64,000 bases of DNA, taken from assembly GCA_015499995.1 (NCBI GenBank), contig JADNRV010000208.1, forward strand, positions 1 to 64,000. Direction: 5' to 3'. Below are positions 12,019-23,847 of this stretch, in pieces. The stretch comes from Flammula alnicola (lineage: Eukaryota; Basidiomycota; Agaricomycetes; Agaricales; Strophariaceae). Numbering within the stretch: position 1 is the first letter of the stretch; each line of letters opens with the position of its first letter. The notes beneath the pieces are model-generated. The model had not been told where the DNA came from, did no database searches, and saw only the letters and a program-made list of their open reading frames with translations. The translations under genes and the position numbers were made by a program.

Positions 12019-12427
12019 TTTATGTCCTGATTGATTTACACCACCATTTGTAGAAAATATGATCTCAGCAATGCCGAAAATGATGGGACCCATCATTTAC
12101 CCGAATATTTTGGCCATATCCAGCCCATGTCACTGATCTCTGATCCCGAAATTGCTGTCAGCGCTATGATCAACAGGTCGGTGCACTATGGCGATCTACA
12201 TATGTCCACCAGACATGACCTGCACCCAGCTTTTCCTGACATATGGGTGAGAGCTGTGATCCACACATCGATAATTGCTGACCCTATTCACATTTTGTCT
12301 GTGTCGCAGCCGTGGGACAAAAAAGTCACTGGTTCGTTTATTTCTTAAAGCTTTTCTTCCCACCGACAACCACCTGTCTCCTTCCTTTTCCTCCGTCGTT
12401 CCGACGAAAGTTCTAACGTGCCAGCAA
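12019..12427. other. Intergenic region before the Sar1 remnant
   Basis: An ATG-less open frame of about 100 codons occurs at 12031-12348 but matches nothing I recognise. It may include decayed 5' sequence of the Sar1-like gene; no P-loop (GxxxxGKT) could be read in it. Confidence 0.3.
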
Positions 12428-12905
12428 GAAGAGGAGTTGGCTATTAGCAACGTGAAGATCACTACATACGATTTGGGTGACATTAACAAGGTACGCAACA
12501 GCGCACTCATAAGCTTCACCCTCATACCCATGTCCTCTCCAGCTCGCCGCCTCTGGCGCGACTACTTCCCTGAGGTCGATGGCAAGTTCTTCCTCGTCGA
12601 CAGTCCCGTTTTTGAAAGCTTTGAGTCAGACGCGGAGCTTGATGCCCTTTTGTCCATCGAGCAACGAGGAGCTTTACAAGGTCCCCTTCTTGGTTCTCGG
12701 CAACAAGATTGATGCACCCAGTGCCATTAGTGAGGAGTTGAGACATCACCTTAGGCTATACTAGACCACCGGCAAAGTACGTTGAATCTCTAGGACGTAT
12801 CTAAAGTGGGTGATATGACTTTAGGGAAACATTCCTCTTAGCGACCGCCGACATCCGCCCACGTTAAAACTTCGTGCTCAGTCGTCCACTGACAAGGTTA
12901 CGGTC
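12428..12905 (+). pseudogene. Decayed Sar1-type small GTPase, intron-bearing
   Basis: Broken copy of Sar1, the GTPase that starts COPII coat assembly at the endoplasmic reticulum. Fragments in order: [18 protein letters not shown] (12430-12484), an intron remnant, [20 protein letters not shown] (12540-12602), [10 protein letters not shown], then after a frame change [17 protein letters not shown] (12672-12725) with the NKID guanine-specificity motif, [10 protein letters not shown], an in-frame TAG where Sar1 normally has glutamine, and TTGK. Traces of ADIRP follow near 12849. The switch-II region normally reading GGHQQ is changed, and the N-terminal P-loop exon was not found. Introns lie where the gene would have them, so this is a DNA-level duplicate rather than a retrocopy. 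Confidence 0.82.
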
Positions 12906-14351
12906 AAGGTAAGTAACTCCATCTCAGAAACTGATAAGCATGTTAACCTATGCTTGATTTTGTTTGTGTTCTCGCCGTCAAGAATATCTTGCCTTCCGCA
13001 GGAAAAACTAATCCTTTGGCTATACGGTGGCTAGCATTCGACACCATAGTATCATTCTGTGGAAGGCTCACGTTATTTGTAAGCCATTACCACTATTGAT
13101 TTCCTCTGCTGACCATCTCAACTTGTAGCACCCAGTTCGTCAAGCATACTAAGAGCGCAATGCTCTGGTATTCTGCCGTCCAGTGAATGTGACATGGTAT
13201 GACTTATTCTAATAGATCTCTTTTACTTATGGTTTCATCAGGATCTTTGCCGGCATTTAATTCCTGCCAGGGGCCGGTATCACGATTATGGGAGGGGCGC
13301 CGGCTGAGTTGAGGAAAGTATTGCTCTGGGAAATCTCCTACGAATAGTCCTCGCTTTGTACATTGTCCAGACCATATTTTCAATGAAATCTATTTCTTTT
13401 TACTACAAAAGTGCGAGGTGAAACAAATCCTCAAACCACCAAGCTCAATGATGTCCGAAGTATAATTTCAACGAAGCGCACATATGTAAATTGTATCACC
13501 AAAGTGCTGGATGGGGGCTGAGCAATGTATGAAGTCAATGTGAATGCTCATCTGTACTTGTTATGTCGCGCCCAGATGGTCCCTATATAGACCTGGCACC
13601 AGACTGCTATTAGGGCGATGCCAACATGGGACCCATGTTGGCAGGTGGGTCGTACTGCATGTGGAAATATGGTGGTCACATCACTGATCCCATATCACAC
13701 CCATCTTTTTGCATTTTGGCGGTGTATAATGTTAATCATACGAAGATCGCATCTCGGAGAACAACGCGACTACGTTATACTGTGATCGCGATGGATTCGA
13801 ATTTTAGACGATGCTGGTCTTTTCTTCCTTCGCGAATCACCAACATGGACAGCCTGACAAACTTCAAATGAGCGATTGATGTCTAGCAGGTGATCTCTAT
13901 ATTCACGAAGACATGACATCGCTTGTCTCGCAGTTCAACCACTTAAGATTCCATGTTTTGCTCGTGAATGGAACAGCTATGTGAGGGCCGATGGGGTTGG
14001 AAACTTCAGGTGGCTTGGCATCTGAACCTTGAAGCTTGAAGTTTGAAGGTGCTGGCAAGCACGGACAATGCTATAAGTATACAGAGGCGCCCACTGCTGC
14101 CTGCAATGTTGGTACAAACGCGAGAAGGGTTTTCCACGAGTCATCAGTGCCCCCTAGATCGAAAACATGGTTTCCATTGATTTCGTTTCGAGCCATCACT
14201 TTTTTTTTCGGTGGTAGATTTTCTACTAGATAATTGTACTTGTAATATCGATCGTCCGTAGATCCGTTGCAAGTGCGTAGATCCCAAAATCCCATAGAGT
14301 GAATATAAATATGATCGTTGGGTATATATCGACTACTGCCTCGAGTCCGAA
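12906..14351. other. Degenerate spacer
   Basis: No intact gene. Splice-like exon fragments at about 13130-13330 (reading TQFVKHTKSAMLWYSAV and GAGITIMGGAPAEL) look like remains of another gene that I cannot identify. The rest has only short shadow frames. Confidence 0.3.
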
Positions 14352-15826
14352 TCATTTACCAGCGGGAAGGAGATGGAGCTTCACTTCAGGTTTAATCCAA
14401 TGGGAGATAGATATCTTCGGAAAAAAGTGTGCGCTGGCATCAGCAGTGTCGGAATTAACAGCCCACCACTCGTCGTCCGCCTTGAAAAACAAATTGATGT
14501 CCACCTTTTGCAATTCCGGGAAATTCGGGCTGTTCAAGACGTCGTCAATTGCCGACCATGCAACCAAATCGATTCCAAATATGTTGGGCTCTTTGATAGA
14601 GTTTTTGGACCTCAGAGTCAAGTTGATCGTGAGCGATTCCAGTTTGGTGGCCGAACTCGCCGTGTCGAGAATGTTGGCCGTTAAAGCGAGAAAATTCTTC
14701 GCGGAACGGACGCTGAGAGGATCGCAGGCGGGGTATGTGCTGAGTTTTAGGTGTCGCAGCGTAACGAGACGACTGATACACATTGGCTGAAGGTTTGTGT
14801 AGTGTGTATCTATTGTCGATTCAGCCGAGAGAAAGAAAGGAGGGGGCTGTGCGACCCACCAGAAAACCCTGAGTCTTTTAATTCCAGTGACTCTAGAGAA
14901 TGAGCCACGCTCGTCAGGAGATTCCAGACCGATAAGATTTGATTGACGATCCTGTGTAGACCAACGACCAATTTCGTAAGGTCGACGAAACGAAGGAGGG
15001 AGGAAGGTTGGGTTGCAGTCGCTCCCAGAAAGGTTGATTGTAATGAGGTAAGGAAATTGTAGTATGACGTCTCGGTCATTTCCAGTGTCGATATTTGGTT
15101 CAACGAGGAAGGCATGGCGCCCTTCCAGGCGGTAAATTCGCTTCGCAGACCGTCCTCAAATGTGCAATTTCGGAAAATGAGACGTCGCAAATTGTGTGGT
15201 CCTGGGGTGCCTGTGATTATTGATCCAGGTAAATTCGACAAGTTGGCCAGCTCAAGCGTCTCAAGGGACGGATTCGAGCGTATTGCCAGTATGTGCGCCT
15301 CCGTTTTCTCGTTGAATAGGCTCCAATCGAATTCATGTCCAAGCTCCCCAATGACCGAAAAGGTGCGCAGAGGAGCACGAGAGATGATGCGGAGGAGTTT
15401 GAAGAAGTGCACCGTCTTCGCAAGGCTCACTTTCACGGCGTCGAAGCCGAGGACGAATAGAATCGCGAAGAGGATCACACGTCCCACCTGCGACTCCTGG
15501 ACTTCGGATATCATGCCCTCGACCTGGTTTGCCGCCCCGCGTATGACGAGCTTGAAGGCACGAAGTCCTGACACCAAGCTGGGGTTGCGCTTGAAAATTT
15601 GGCATAATCGGCCAGCACGTCTCTGGATCGAACTGTCGGCAACAAACTCGATCTCTGTGAATAGGTGGGTGCGGCAGCGGATGTAGAATGCAGTGGATAC
15701 CAATGCACAGGTGCGAAGGATATACCTCTCTTTCTTCGAAGCGATATCGTCGATGATGAGATCAATTACTTCTTGAGGTAATTGCACACCATGGCTGGGC
15801 GTCAGGGAGGGTCTTGGGAGGGTCAT
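14352..15826 (-). CDS. F-box-like/LRR-like protein, subfamily 1
   Basis: Minus-strand exons 15826-14860 and 14809-14352 join in phase 1 (exon 2 begins DTHYTNLQPMCISRLV) to give 474 residues. The F-box-like segment is LPQEVIDLIIDDIASKKERY followed by LRTCALVSTAFYIRCRTHLF. Leucine-rich stretches (NPSLETLELANLSNLP, PHNLRRLIFRNC, LVTLRHLKLS) fill the rest. The longer frame at 15847 starts with GTG, so the ATG at 15826 is used. Closest relative in the window is the plus-strand gene at 55483, with the same layout and intron position. Proposed role is substrate recognition in an SCF ubiquitin ligase; this is inference from family type. Confidence 0.78.
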
Positions 15827-16835
15827 GTTGCGAATGGGCTGCGCCACGTCGAAATAAGACCATAGTCAACCTTTTAGGTCATGTTGCGGTGAGTACCCTT
15901 GGGAAGGGTTGGGTTGAGGGATTAACGCTGCAGGAGAATGTCGTGATCACGAGAACGAGAAGGAGAATATAAAAAGGACAGTTGGCCTAGACTACTTAGT
16001 TGGTTACCGTAAAGTTGCTTGAAAGTTGCCATAGTTCAACGTCCAACACCCAAAAACTGTGGTGGAATGAATTAAGCACTGAAAATGTGGCCGACAGAGC
16101 CTGATTGTCGCGATGGATGCGCATAGGGAGGGATGTCAACGGAGGTATGAGCATGAGAGAGTTTGAACTGTTTGAAGGGATGCCGGAAATAAAACCTGTG
16201 TTTACAGATAAGATAAGATTAGATTAGAGGCATCTAAGGAAGCTCAAAACCTTTCAGTACCGAGTACATAGATGCAGTCCATAATACTCCCTATTCTTGC
16301 TGGATTCTGGAGGGATCTCTCAATTGGAGGCTTCGCTTAATGATGCTTCAATGCGACGTGCCAAAGCAACTTTGCCAAGGGCGACTCGTCAGACTCAAGT
16401 TCCGTGTCTGGAAAGAAGGATTCCGCATTCCGGTAAATTTGTGCACAAAAACTCGAAAAAGAAAAACACGAATCAGGATCGAGTGAGGATGAACATCTGG
16501 CAGGTGTCTCATGCATTCAAATTCTGATGTCAACGTGCCAATCTTTTACAGTGACATAAGGGCCTTAGCCAAAGGTTGCTCGCTGGTTCAACGACCTCTG
16601 GATTCTATTCCTGGATTGACTCCGAATTCATTTTACCGAAGTCCACATAAAGCTTGAGTCGATCTACCAGAGACCTCAGTGGGGCGTCAAGAAATTATGT
16701 TCAGAGAGGCGAATCGAGTACACATACCAAGGACACGTATGGATAAGCTTAAGGTTCTCGCTGGAATCAACCGACATGGATTAGCATTACTTATTCACCG
16801 TCCCTTTTCCGTGATAACTATTCTAGCTAGCTAGT
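15827..16835. other. Intergenic region; part is a duplicated F-box promoter/3' flank
   Basis: About 16480-16835 is nearly the same as 23570-23847: both lie immediately 3' of a minus-strand F-box-like gene (ends at 16836 and 23848). This shows that gene and flank were duplicated together. The remainder (15827-16470) has no recognised feature. Confidence 0.6.
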
Positions 16836-18346
16836 TCACATCTGGTATAAATATTTCGACACCGAAGCTGTGCTAAAGTTCATGTCTAGAGTCATAGAAA
16901 GAGAAATAGAAGGGCGGCTGGATACAAGAGGTAGAAGAGTCGGGGCATCGATTTGGGGTGTAGAAATGACATCCTCGAATCTAAGAGCTTCGTAAAAGAA
17001 AACAATCTCCAATCGTACATCTATCTCGGACAAGTTCACGAACATTGGCCTTGTCAAAACTTCATCGAGTACACCCCATGACCATTCCATTACCGAGAAA
17101 GAGGCGGGCGATGTATCAAGCTCGGAGGGACCGAGGGTTTTCACTATAGCGATTTTAATCGTAATAGATTCAATGGGGGAAGGATCCGTCGCAGACCCCA
17201 GGAAACCCACTATTCCTGCCCAGTTAAACTGTGGTATCCACCGTAGCGGGTTATCCCAAGCAATCGTTTGAAGTTTGAGATTTCGTAAGGCGGTTAAAGG
17301 AGCGAGGTCAAGAAGAAAGGAGTTTCCAACTGGGAGTTATACCAGTGAGTTCTCTGGAAACACACGAAAAAATGTAACGTACGTCTCACTACAGGATCAT
17401 CGAGCTCAAGGGTCTCAAGGGAATGAGCCACTCCGAGAACGAAATCCGAAAGGCCACTACCATTAGTAGGAATGCCAGTTGAGAGTGATCGCAGATGAGG
17501 GAAAGCGTTAGAAGGTGATTGGGAAGGTGTGGGTTGGGCGATCGTAGTTCTCAACGCCGAAAAGAATGAATGCCGCACGGGTCCGATCAGCTCCAGCTTC
17601 TGTATTCCTGAGTGCATGACTCTCGAATTTTGTGGAAAGTCGTCATCGGAGACCGAACGAGAGAGCTCAACGTTGGAAAATGACAGTTCCGTTAGGTTTG
17701 GTGAGTAAACGGCTGCAATTAGGAGGGACTGGGGGAAATTGGAGATGTTGGATACGTGCAGGGACTTGAGAGAAGGGTTGGAACATATCGCAAGCAATGC
17801 CGCAGTCACTGTGCGGCGACTGTGGTCATTGTTTATCTTCCAATTAAGGAGTCCCCCTTGTGCTTTGAGAGTAAAACTCTCCAGCATTGCACGGCTTAAG
17901 ACCTCAAGGGCTTTCAGCGTTGTGTTTTCCTGCCTAGAGATACGACGCGTGAACTTTTTTGATCTCGCGAGCATATTGCTTAGCACCGCAGAACCGAAAA
18001 GCTTCATGTCGGAAGTTGCGATAATTGCGATTGAAGGCACGTCGAACACAAATTTCAATGAGTGAATGCCGCCCATTAGTAACCCTGCATTGTCCGGATG
18101 TTCCAAAAATTTGAGCAGTTTTCCATCGCGTTTCTGAGAGGTTTTATCCGCGACGAGTAGAATGTGTGACAAGAGGTGCCTGCGGGATTGGTATCGGAAG
18201 AAACTGGAAGCTAGTGAACAGGATTGGAGGGTAGCTGTCGATTGCTCGTCCGATGCGACGTGGTCGATGATGAGGTTGATGATCTCCTGAGGTAGCCGTG
18301 GCCGTGGAATTGTCGGAACGTGAGAAGAGTTTAATTTGAGTGGCAT
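16836..18346 (-). CDS. F-box-like/LRR-like protein, subfamily 2, copy A
   Basis: Minus-strand exons 18346-17383 and 17329-16836, joined across a 53 nt intron with phase 1, encode 485 residues. It begins with an F-box-like segment, PRLPQEIINLIIDHVASDE, then LQSCSLASSFFRYQSRRHLL and the family signature VADKTSQKRDGKLLKFLEHP. Leucine-rich stretches follow (SNPSLKSLHVSNISNFP, SPNLTELSFSNVEL, AHSLETLELDDP). It differs from copy B (23848-25350) at scattered positions and by a few residues of insertion (SIAIIATSD against SVATSD). Both copies look intact, implying a recent tandem duplication. Likely an SCF substrate adaptor; the partner is unknown. Confidence 0.8.
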
Positions 18347-18711
18347 CCTGAACGATGTAGAAATCGCAAGGCGTTACTTCGAGAATGCGAGGTGACAGCG
18401 CAACTTGAAGATGGTGAGAGTGAACAGTGAGGATGAAGGTGCAAAGTTTCTAGCCAGTTCTAGCCACGTCGTTCGAACGACATTCATAGTAGATCTCCAG
18501 TCACTAGCACCCAGATTATCTCACGCCTTCAACTGACATCAACGGCCCTGACCAAGTTGAATGCCGCTTACTCGAAGCCCATAACTGAACCAGTAAAGTA
18601 GATAGAAAGACGGCAAACGTGCGGTTTCGAGGTATGATGACACCTTAGTGAATTATCCAATGCTCAATTACCGCACAATTGTATGCAACGAAGTTGAATG
18701 ACTTCCTCGTT
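18347..18711. other. 5' flank of copy A
   Basis: The first ~130 bases are shared with the 5' flanks of copies B (25351-25480) and, inverted, D (53400-53524), so they are a conserved promoter/leader of this subfamily. No further gene. Confidence 0.5.
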
Positions 18712-19060
18712 CTAGTCGACTCTGAATGAAGTCTGCCTAAACCTTGAAATGATCTCCCAGAGACCTCGGGACATCGAGGACTTCGGAGAAAGGAATCGAG
18801 GACACACACTATTACAATCTGCTAATTCTCTATGGAGGTACTGTATCATTGGCTTTGGACTATAAATCGCCTCCATAATCGTGCCAAGTTGGATAGAATG
18901 ATGTCCATGCGTGCTGGGTAGATATCTCTGTAGATCAATTCCACCCTTCTCCCTCTCAAATCGCGTCGAGGACAGGCTCGAATCAAGATGAAAGGGTTTC
19001 ATATGCAGAGTTACTTTCTGCAGACTCACAAACATTGAATTCGTGACGTCGTCAAACCTT
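18712..19060 (-). pseudogene. 3'-exon remnant of an F-box-like gene
   Basis: The minus frame reads FVSLQKVTLHMKPFHLDSS and YLPSTHGHHSIQ, matching the C-terminal exon of the family (compare FPELQKVDINLFF at 14.4 kb and FPSLKTVRINLSV at 59.1 kb). No start or upstream exon is continuous with it. Together with the N-terminal scrap at 19205-19272 it is probably the remains of one gene whose middle was lost. Confidence 0.5.
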
Positions 19061-19204
19061 CGTCAAGTGTGATCCAGGCTCTGAGGTCGAGGGTCTCTTC
19101 TCTCATGTATGAGAACGTCGCACCAAACTGACGTTGGCGTAAAGCCATATAAAGGAATATTTCGATATCAATGTATTTGATCATCAAGGGGGATGTTGCT
19201 GATG

Positions 19205-19272
19205 CGAGTATTTAGAATGTCCTGGGGTAGAGTAAGAACTCTCCGAGGCGACGTAACAACTTTAGCCTCCAT
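19205..19272 (-). pseudogene. N-terminal scrap of an F-box-like gene (duplicate block copy 1)
   Basis: From an ATG at 19272 the minus strand reads MEAKVVTSPRRVLTLPQDIL, an F-box-like opening, and the similarity ends after about 22 codons. The same opening occurs at 32397, where it runs further. This marks the left edge of the duplicated block. Confidence 0.6.
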
Positions 19273-20208
19273 ATCGAGAGTTGCCCAGGATGCTGTACAG
19301 CTGTGTTAATGGGGGGTCGGCGAACAGTCTGGATGTTGGACAGTCTTCTTATGTTTGCGAGTTAAGCACCAATCCTTTAGCGCTTCAGCACATGCCACAC
19401 AAAGCTACGGGTGGGCTGAGAAAGAGCCTGTTTGTGACATGCAATGTGCGCATTAGCCCGCGCTACCATAACGGCTGGTGACGAGCCTAGGCGATAGGTT
19501 CTCAAAAGCTTTGGAGCTGAGCGCTGAGCGCTGACGTTGAACGTTGAGGGCTGTTGAGGGGCGTCATTCCGAATCAAATTGCCAACCCAGCGAGTTTTCG
19601 AAAACACGTATGGATTATGTAATTTGAAGCGCATCACTCCGTATGAGTCTCCGACATCCGTCTTTCTTTTCGTCGTGCTCCATCATCTGCGTTTTTCGCC
19701 TCTTCATAGTTAACTTTGAGCCATTACTTCGTCGATGCCCAGGACTGGTGCATGGGCAGAAAAAAGATCTTGTGGACTCCAACCGACATCGCCGTGCGCA
19801 TGAACTACCCTTGATGCGGGGACTATGTTGGCCCGAACCGTAAATTCTGAGCCTTGGTCTGTTCTACCGCTTCATGTATGCGTGTTTCGAAGGCCATTCT
19901 AGACAGTTCCATGTATTTATGCATCTGTCGACTGTCGGAAGATCTGCAACAAGCTTTGGTACCGGGTGTACGACAGGACGTGGCAAGTCGAGACTTCAAC
20001 CCGCAAATAAATCCTCCATCTTTCAAAAAGTGTACGTGGAACATCTTTGAGTATGTATGTATGTGACTTTCTCTGTTATCCCACGGCTTGGAATTTTCAC
20101 ACCTATCTGCTCTAGACCTTACTCCTGTCTCTCGTAGCGTCACATATCTTAGATGCCATCTTCATTTCGGAGTCTTAGCATCCAAATTGGACATCTTTCA
20201 TGCGTCTG

Positions 20209-21738
20209 CATCAGGAAAAAACCCTAAGTATACATTGTAAAATGTAGCATACATAGCACTTATAGACCCGTCGACATCCCCCTAAAATATAGGGCGATGT
20301 AGCTCCGTAGTGCTGCTATATTTATCTACGTTGTTCCTGTAGCATTGTAGCACAATTGTTAACGTAGTCTATGTGTTGATCTATAGACTAGGTAGGATTT
20401 TTACTAAGAATCCTGATAGTGCAGGGCAGGAATTACAGATCACGTCTCATTGGGAAATAGATAATGAAATAAATTAATGAAAAGGTAGATTATGGAAAAA
20501 CTAATTACGCTCATTACTATGACTTCCATGCTGATTCCCGGATAGCACTGTCGAAAGCATACAAGGTGGACGGGATGTGACGAGGCAACAGTTGATCACA
20601 AATGGCAGTGGCGGATGGATAATTGTTCGTGGCATTGTCAAGCAATGCAGCGAACAAATCTCGGCCACTGTCAGAAAATAGCCTGTCAAAGGAGCAAGTG
20701 AGGGGGCCCAGTCAAAGCAAGGTTGGAAACGATGGTTGGGCATACATTGGGTCTCTACTCAGATAAGCTTGGGAGTCAGCCGACATCTTTGAAGAGACGC
20801 ATCAGCAATACTTCACGCTCGAGGGACTCTGGAACTTACCGGGCTGGCAGGATCCAACCATATACACCCTTAAAATTTCCGTGGCCCTGCTACTTCTCAA
20901 GGTCGCCAAATATTCCGTTGTTCCTGCGCAATGGATAAAGAGTGTTAGTGAAGATGTGTAGAGTCCGTTCCAGTACATACCACTTACCATAGCGGTCACG
21001 CATTCACAGTTGTTCGGCAATGCCAGGCTTGCTGTTTTGATAATTTGTAGGTGTTGTGTTGCATAGTTGACGCCAGGCCTACTAAAGAGAGCAATGTGTC
21101 ACGGTGGTGAAAGGTTGTGTATGCCGTTGGCGTGCAGGCGCATAGCGGTGGTGGTGGAGGTGGAAGAACAGGAGGTTCAAGTTGACTTGGCGACGGGTTC
21201 AAGTTGTGCTTCAATCAACGAAGTCACGTGTGTCGGAGTTTGATCTAACTTGAACAGAATTCGAGCAACCTGGATTCCAACGTTCGCAAAGGGGACAATA
21301 TCAGCTGCAGTCCTCGATTGAGAATGAACTTCCAATTTAAAAGACTCAGAGCAGAGCGGCGAGCCTCAGGCTGACTCCGGCACAAAATCAGAGTCGACAT
21401 TTCGAATCCTTGTAGCCTACAGCAATGTAATAAGCTAGCAATAACTGATATGTTCATCTGTATAATAAAACCTGCTGACTTGGAGATTTAAGCAAGTAAT
21501 TTATACGTAGCCTTCATAGTGATCATAGTCTCTATTTTCGTAGAGAAGGCTATTCCGAACAACGTAGCTGCATGTCCTGGCAACAATGCACAACCGTGTC
21601 ATCAGCCACAGCTCCCGGAACGCTAAATAGGCAACGGAGATCAACATAACCGCATGCCGTGTAAATGTCGGCCGCCGGAGCCTATGCCGAACAACAAAGC
21701 TTGGCAGTTAACTACGGCCCGGACGTTTTTTCCTGATG
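20209..21738. mobile_element. 1.53 kb element with 14 bp terminal inverted repeats
   Basis: The left end CATCAGGAAAAAAC (20209-20222) is the exact reverse complement of the right end (21725-21738). The flanking dinucleotide TG occurs at 20207-20208 and 21739-21740, a possible 2 bp target duplication. The paralogous block at 32.3-34.4 kb is uninterrupted at the equivalent spot (about 33384-33392), which confirms insertion. It contains no intact transposase. A minus-strand open stretch at about 20519-20690 reads DLFAALLDNATNNYPSATAI and ends SAWKS before a stop; I do not recognise it, and it may be a transposase remnant. The superfamily is not assigned. Confidence 0.75.
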
Positions 21739-22751
21739 TGAGGTCTTCCATGCAGTTTCATCTCGGTTCTGGTACTGGAAATCTTGACCTTGATATCACA
21801 AAGTCAAATATACATAACGACTCGATGATTGGACCTCCTTTGAAATACCATCCGTCAGAGCCTTCTCGAATTTTGCCGGAGAGATGCTCTCAAATATCTC
21901 AGGTTCTCATAAAACACATGGATGGTCAGTGCCGATATCAATCAGTGCAAGGTCAGTGCTGACTCCACATAACTCAACTTTTCATGCTCAATTGTTGGGC
22001 CTTCCGCAGCCTTCTTGATTTCACATCTACCGGCTAATAACCTCCAATGGGCTAACTGCTGATTCTTTGAGGTCCTGGATCTCAGATCGTAACGTCTTAT
22101 CGTATGCATACAATCTGAAGGTTTGTTGACTCGACTTATCTTCAGTTGGACGTTGATGCTCGATATATCAGTAAGACCACCGGCAAAGCTGTTCCCGAGG
22201 TGCCGATTCGTATCTTATTATCTGCACCGCACATCTCACAATTAAACATGTCGCAACGAAGGGAAAATCATCTTGGAAAGCACATCGAGGGTCCAGGGGA
22301 TCCATACCCGAGCCCTCTGGCATGACGCAAAAAGAGCGCATATATGATATCGCGCCGATCCCGCAGTGCCAAGTGGGACTCGCACTCGCGAAGGTGGGCG
22401 GAGGTTGGCAACTCAATTCTGAGATGCTATCGCGTCCGAGGGTATGTACATATGTATGCACATACTCACATAGGATTTCTTGGCGTCACTGGCGCCGAAG
22501 GGGGGTCAACGGTCGGACGGGGCGCGGGCGCGTAGAGGGAGGAACAGACGGAATTCGGAACGCGGACCGTTGTCCACTCAAAATTTGCACGGGCATTGGG
22601 CTGTTACATGGAAATTCCAGAGATCTGTCTCGCAGAGAACTTGCTCGTCCTACTTAGCTGGATATATGTATGCAGAAAGGGGTGAGTCGTGTACTCGTCA
22701 ATGGCAACTACACGCTAAAGATGGCGCTTACAATTGCAACGCTGAAAAGAA

Positions 22752-23505
22752 AGATGAATACCGCACGCGTATCAGATCCAGCTTCTCTATTCTCGAGTGC
22801 ATGCCTCTCGAATTTTGTGGAATGACGTTATTTGAGACGTCGATTGTGAGGTTCCGTCAGGTTTGGGGAATAATTAATAAACGCCGGCGGCAATTATAAG
22901 CGACTGGGGCAAATTAAGGATGTCGGCTATAGGCAGGGACTTAAGGGAAGTGTTGGAACATATAGCAAGCAATGCCGCAGTTGTGCGGTCATTAGATGTG
23001 TCTCAATTAACGTGTGCCGCTTGTGCTTTAAGAGTAAAGCTCTCTAGTAATGATAAGCTTAAGATCTCAAGGGCTTTCAGCGTTGTGTGTTCCTGAAAAT
23101 AGAAATAGAGCTTCCTGGAGATCCTACGCACGACCTGTTTTGATCTCGCAAATATTTCGCATAGCGCCACAAAACCGAGAATCTTCAAGTCGGAAGCTTA
23201 GGGTGTGATCGAGGGTACAATGTCAAATTTCAGTGAGCTAATGATGCCCACTAGTAACTTTGCATTGTCTGGATGCTCTAAAATTTTGAGTAATTCGCCA
23301 GCGCGTTTCTGTGATGTTTCGTCTGCGAGGAATTGAATGTACAACTTGCGGAATTGGTAACGGAATGAATTGGATGCTAACGAACAGGATTGCAGGTATT
23401 TGTCGATTTTTCGTCCGATGCAACATTGTCGACGATGAGGTTGACGATCTCTTGAGGTAGGCGTGGCAGTGGAGTTGTCGGAGCATGAGAAGAGTTGAGT
23501 GTCAT
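22752..23505 (-). pseudogene. F-box-like subfamily 2 pseudogene C
   Basis: From an ATG at 23505 the minus strand begins MTLNSSHAPTTPLPRLPQEI and continues as an F-box-like protein through several frame changes and stop codons (fragments LADETSQKRAGELLKILEHP, FDIVPSITP, LLSLSLLESFTLKAQAAHVN-like). Similarity to copies A and B breaks off near 22750, exactly at the edge of the duplicated block. It is therefore truncated at its 3' end as well as frameshifted. Confidence 0.75.
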
Positions 23506-23847
23506 CCCAAACAATGAAATGGAAAAGCATACTTCTCTCGAGAATGGGAGGTAACTGGCGAGAGTCAGGATCGAGGCAGGATGAACATCAGGCAGGTGTC
23601 TCATGCCTTCGAATTCTGATCTCAACGTGCCAATCTTTTACACATAAGGGCCTTAGGCAAAGGTTGCTCGCTAGCAACAAAGTTCAACGACTTCTGGACT
23701 CTATTCCTGGATTGACTCCGAATTCATTTTACCGAAGTCCGCCTCATACCAAGGACACATACGGATAGGGTTCTCACTGGAATTAACCGACATTGCCATT
23801 ACTTATTCACCGTCCCTTTTCCGTGATAACTACTCTAGCCAGCTAGT
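23506..23847. other. 5' flank of pseudogene C and 3' flank of copy B
   Basis: 23570-23847 repeats 16480-16835. No gene. It is the tandem-duplication junction between pseudogene C and intact copy B. Confidence 0.55.

Larger units (their letters stand above)
19205..22731. repeat. Direct duplicated block, copy 1 (interrupted)
   Basis: 19205-20208 and 21739-22731 match 32328-34414 in the same orientation. They match from the F-box scrap MEAKVVTSP through to a segment ending with ATGGCGCTTAC. Copy 1 contains an extra 1.53 kb (20209-21738) bounded by inverted repeats that copy 2 lacks. Small indels separate the copies elsewhere. Neither copy contains a convincing gene beyond the F-box scrap; most of the block is its former upstream region. 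Confidence 0.85.
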
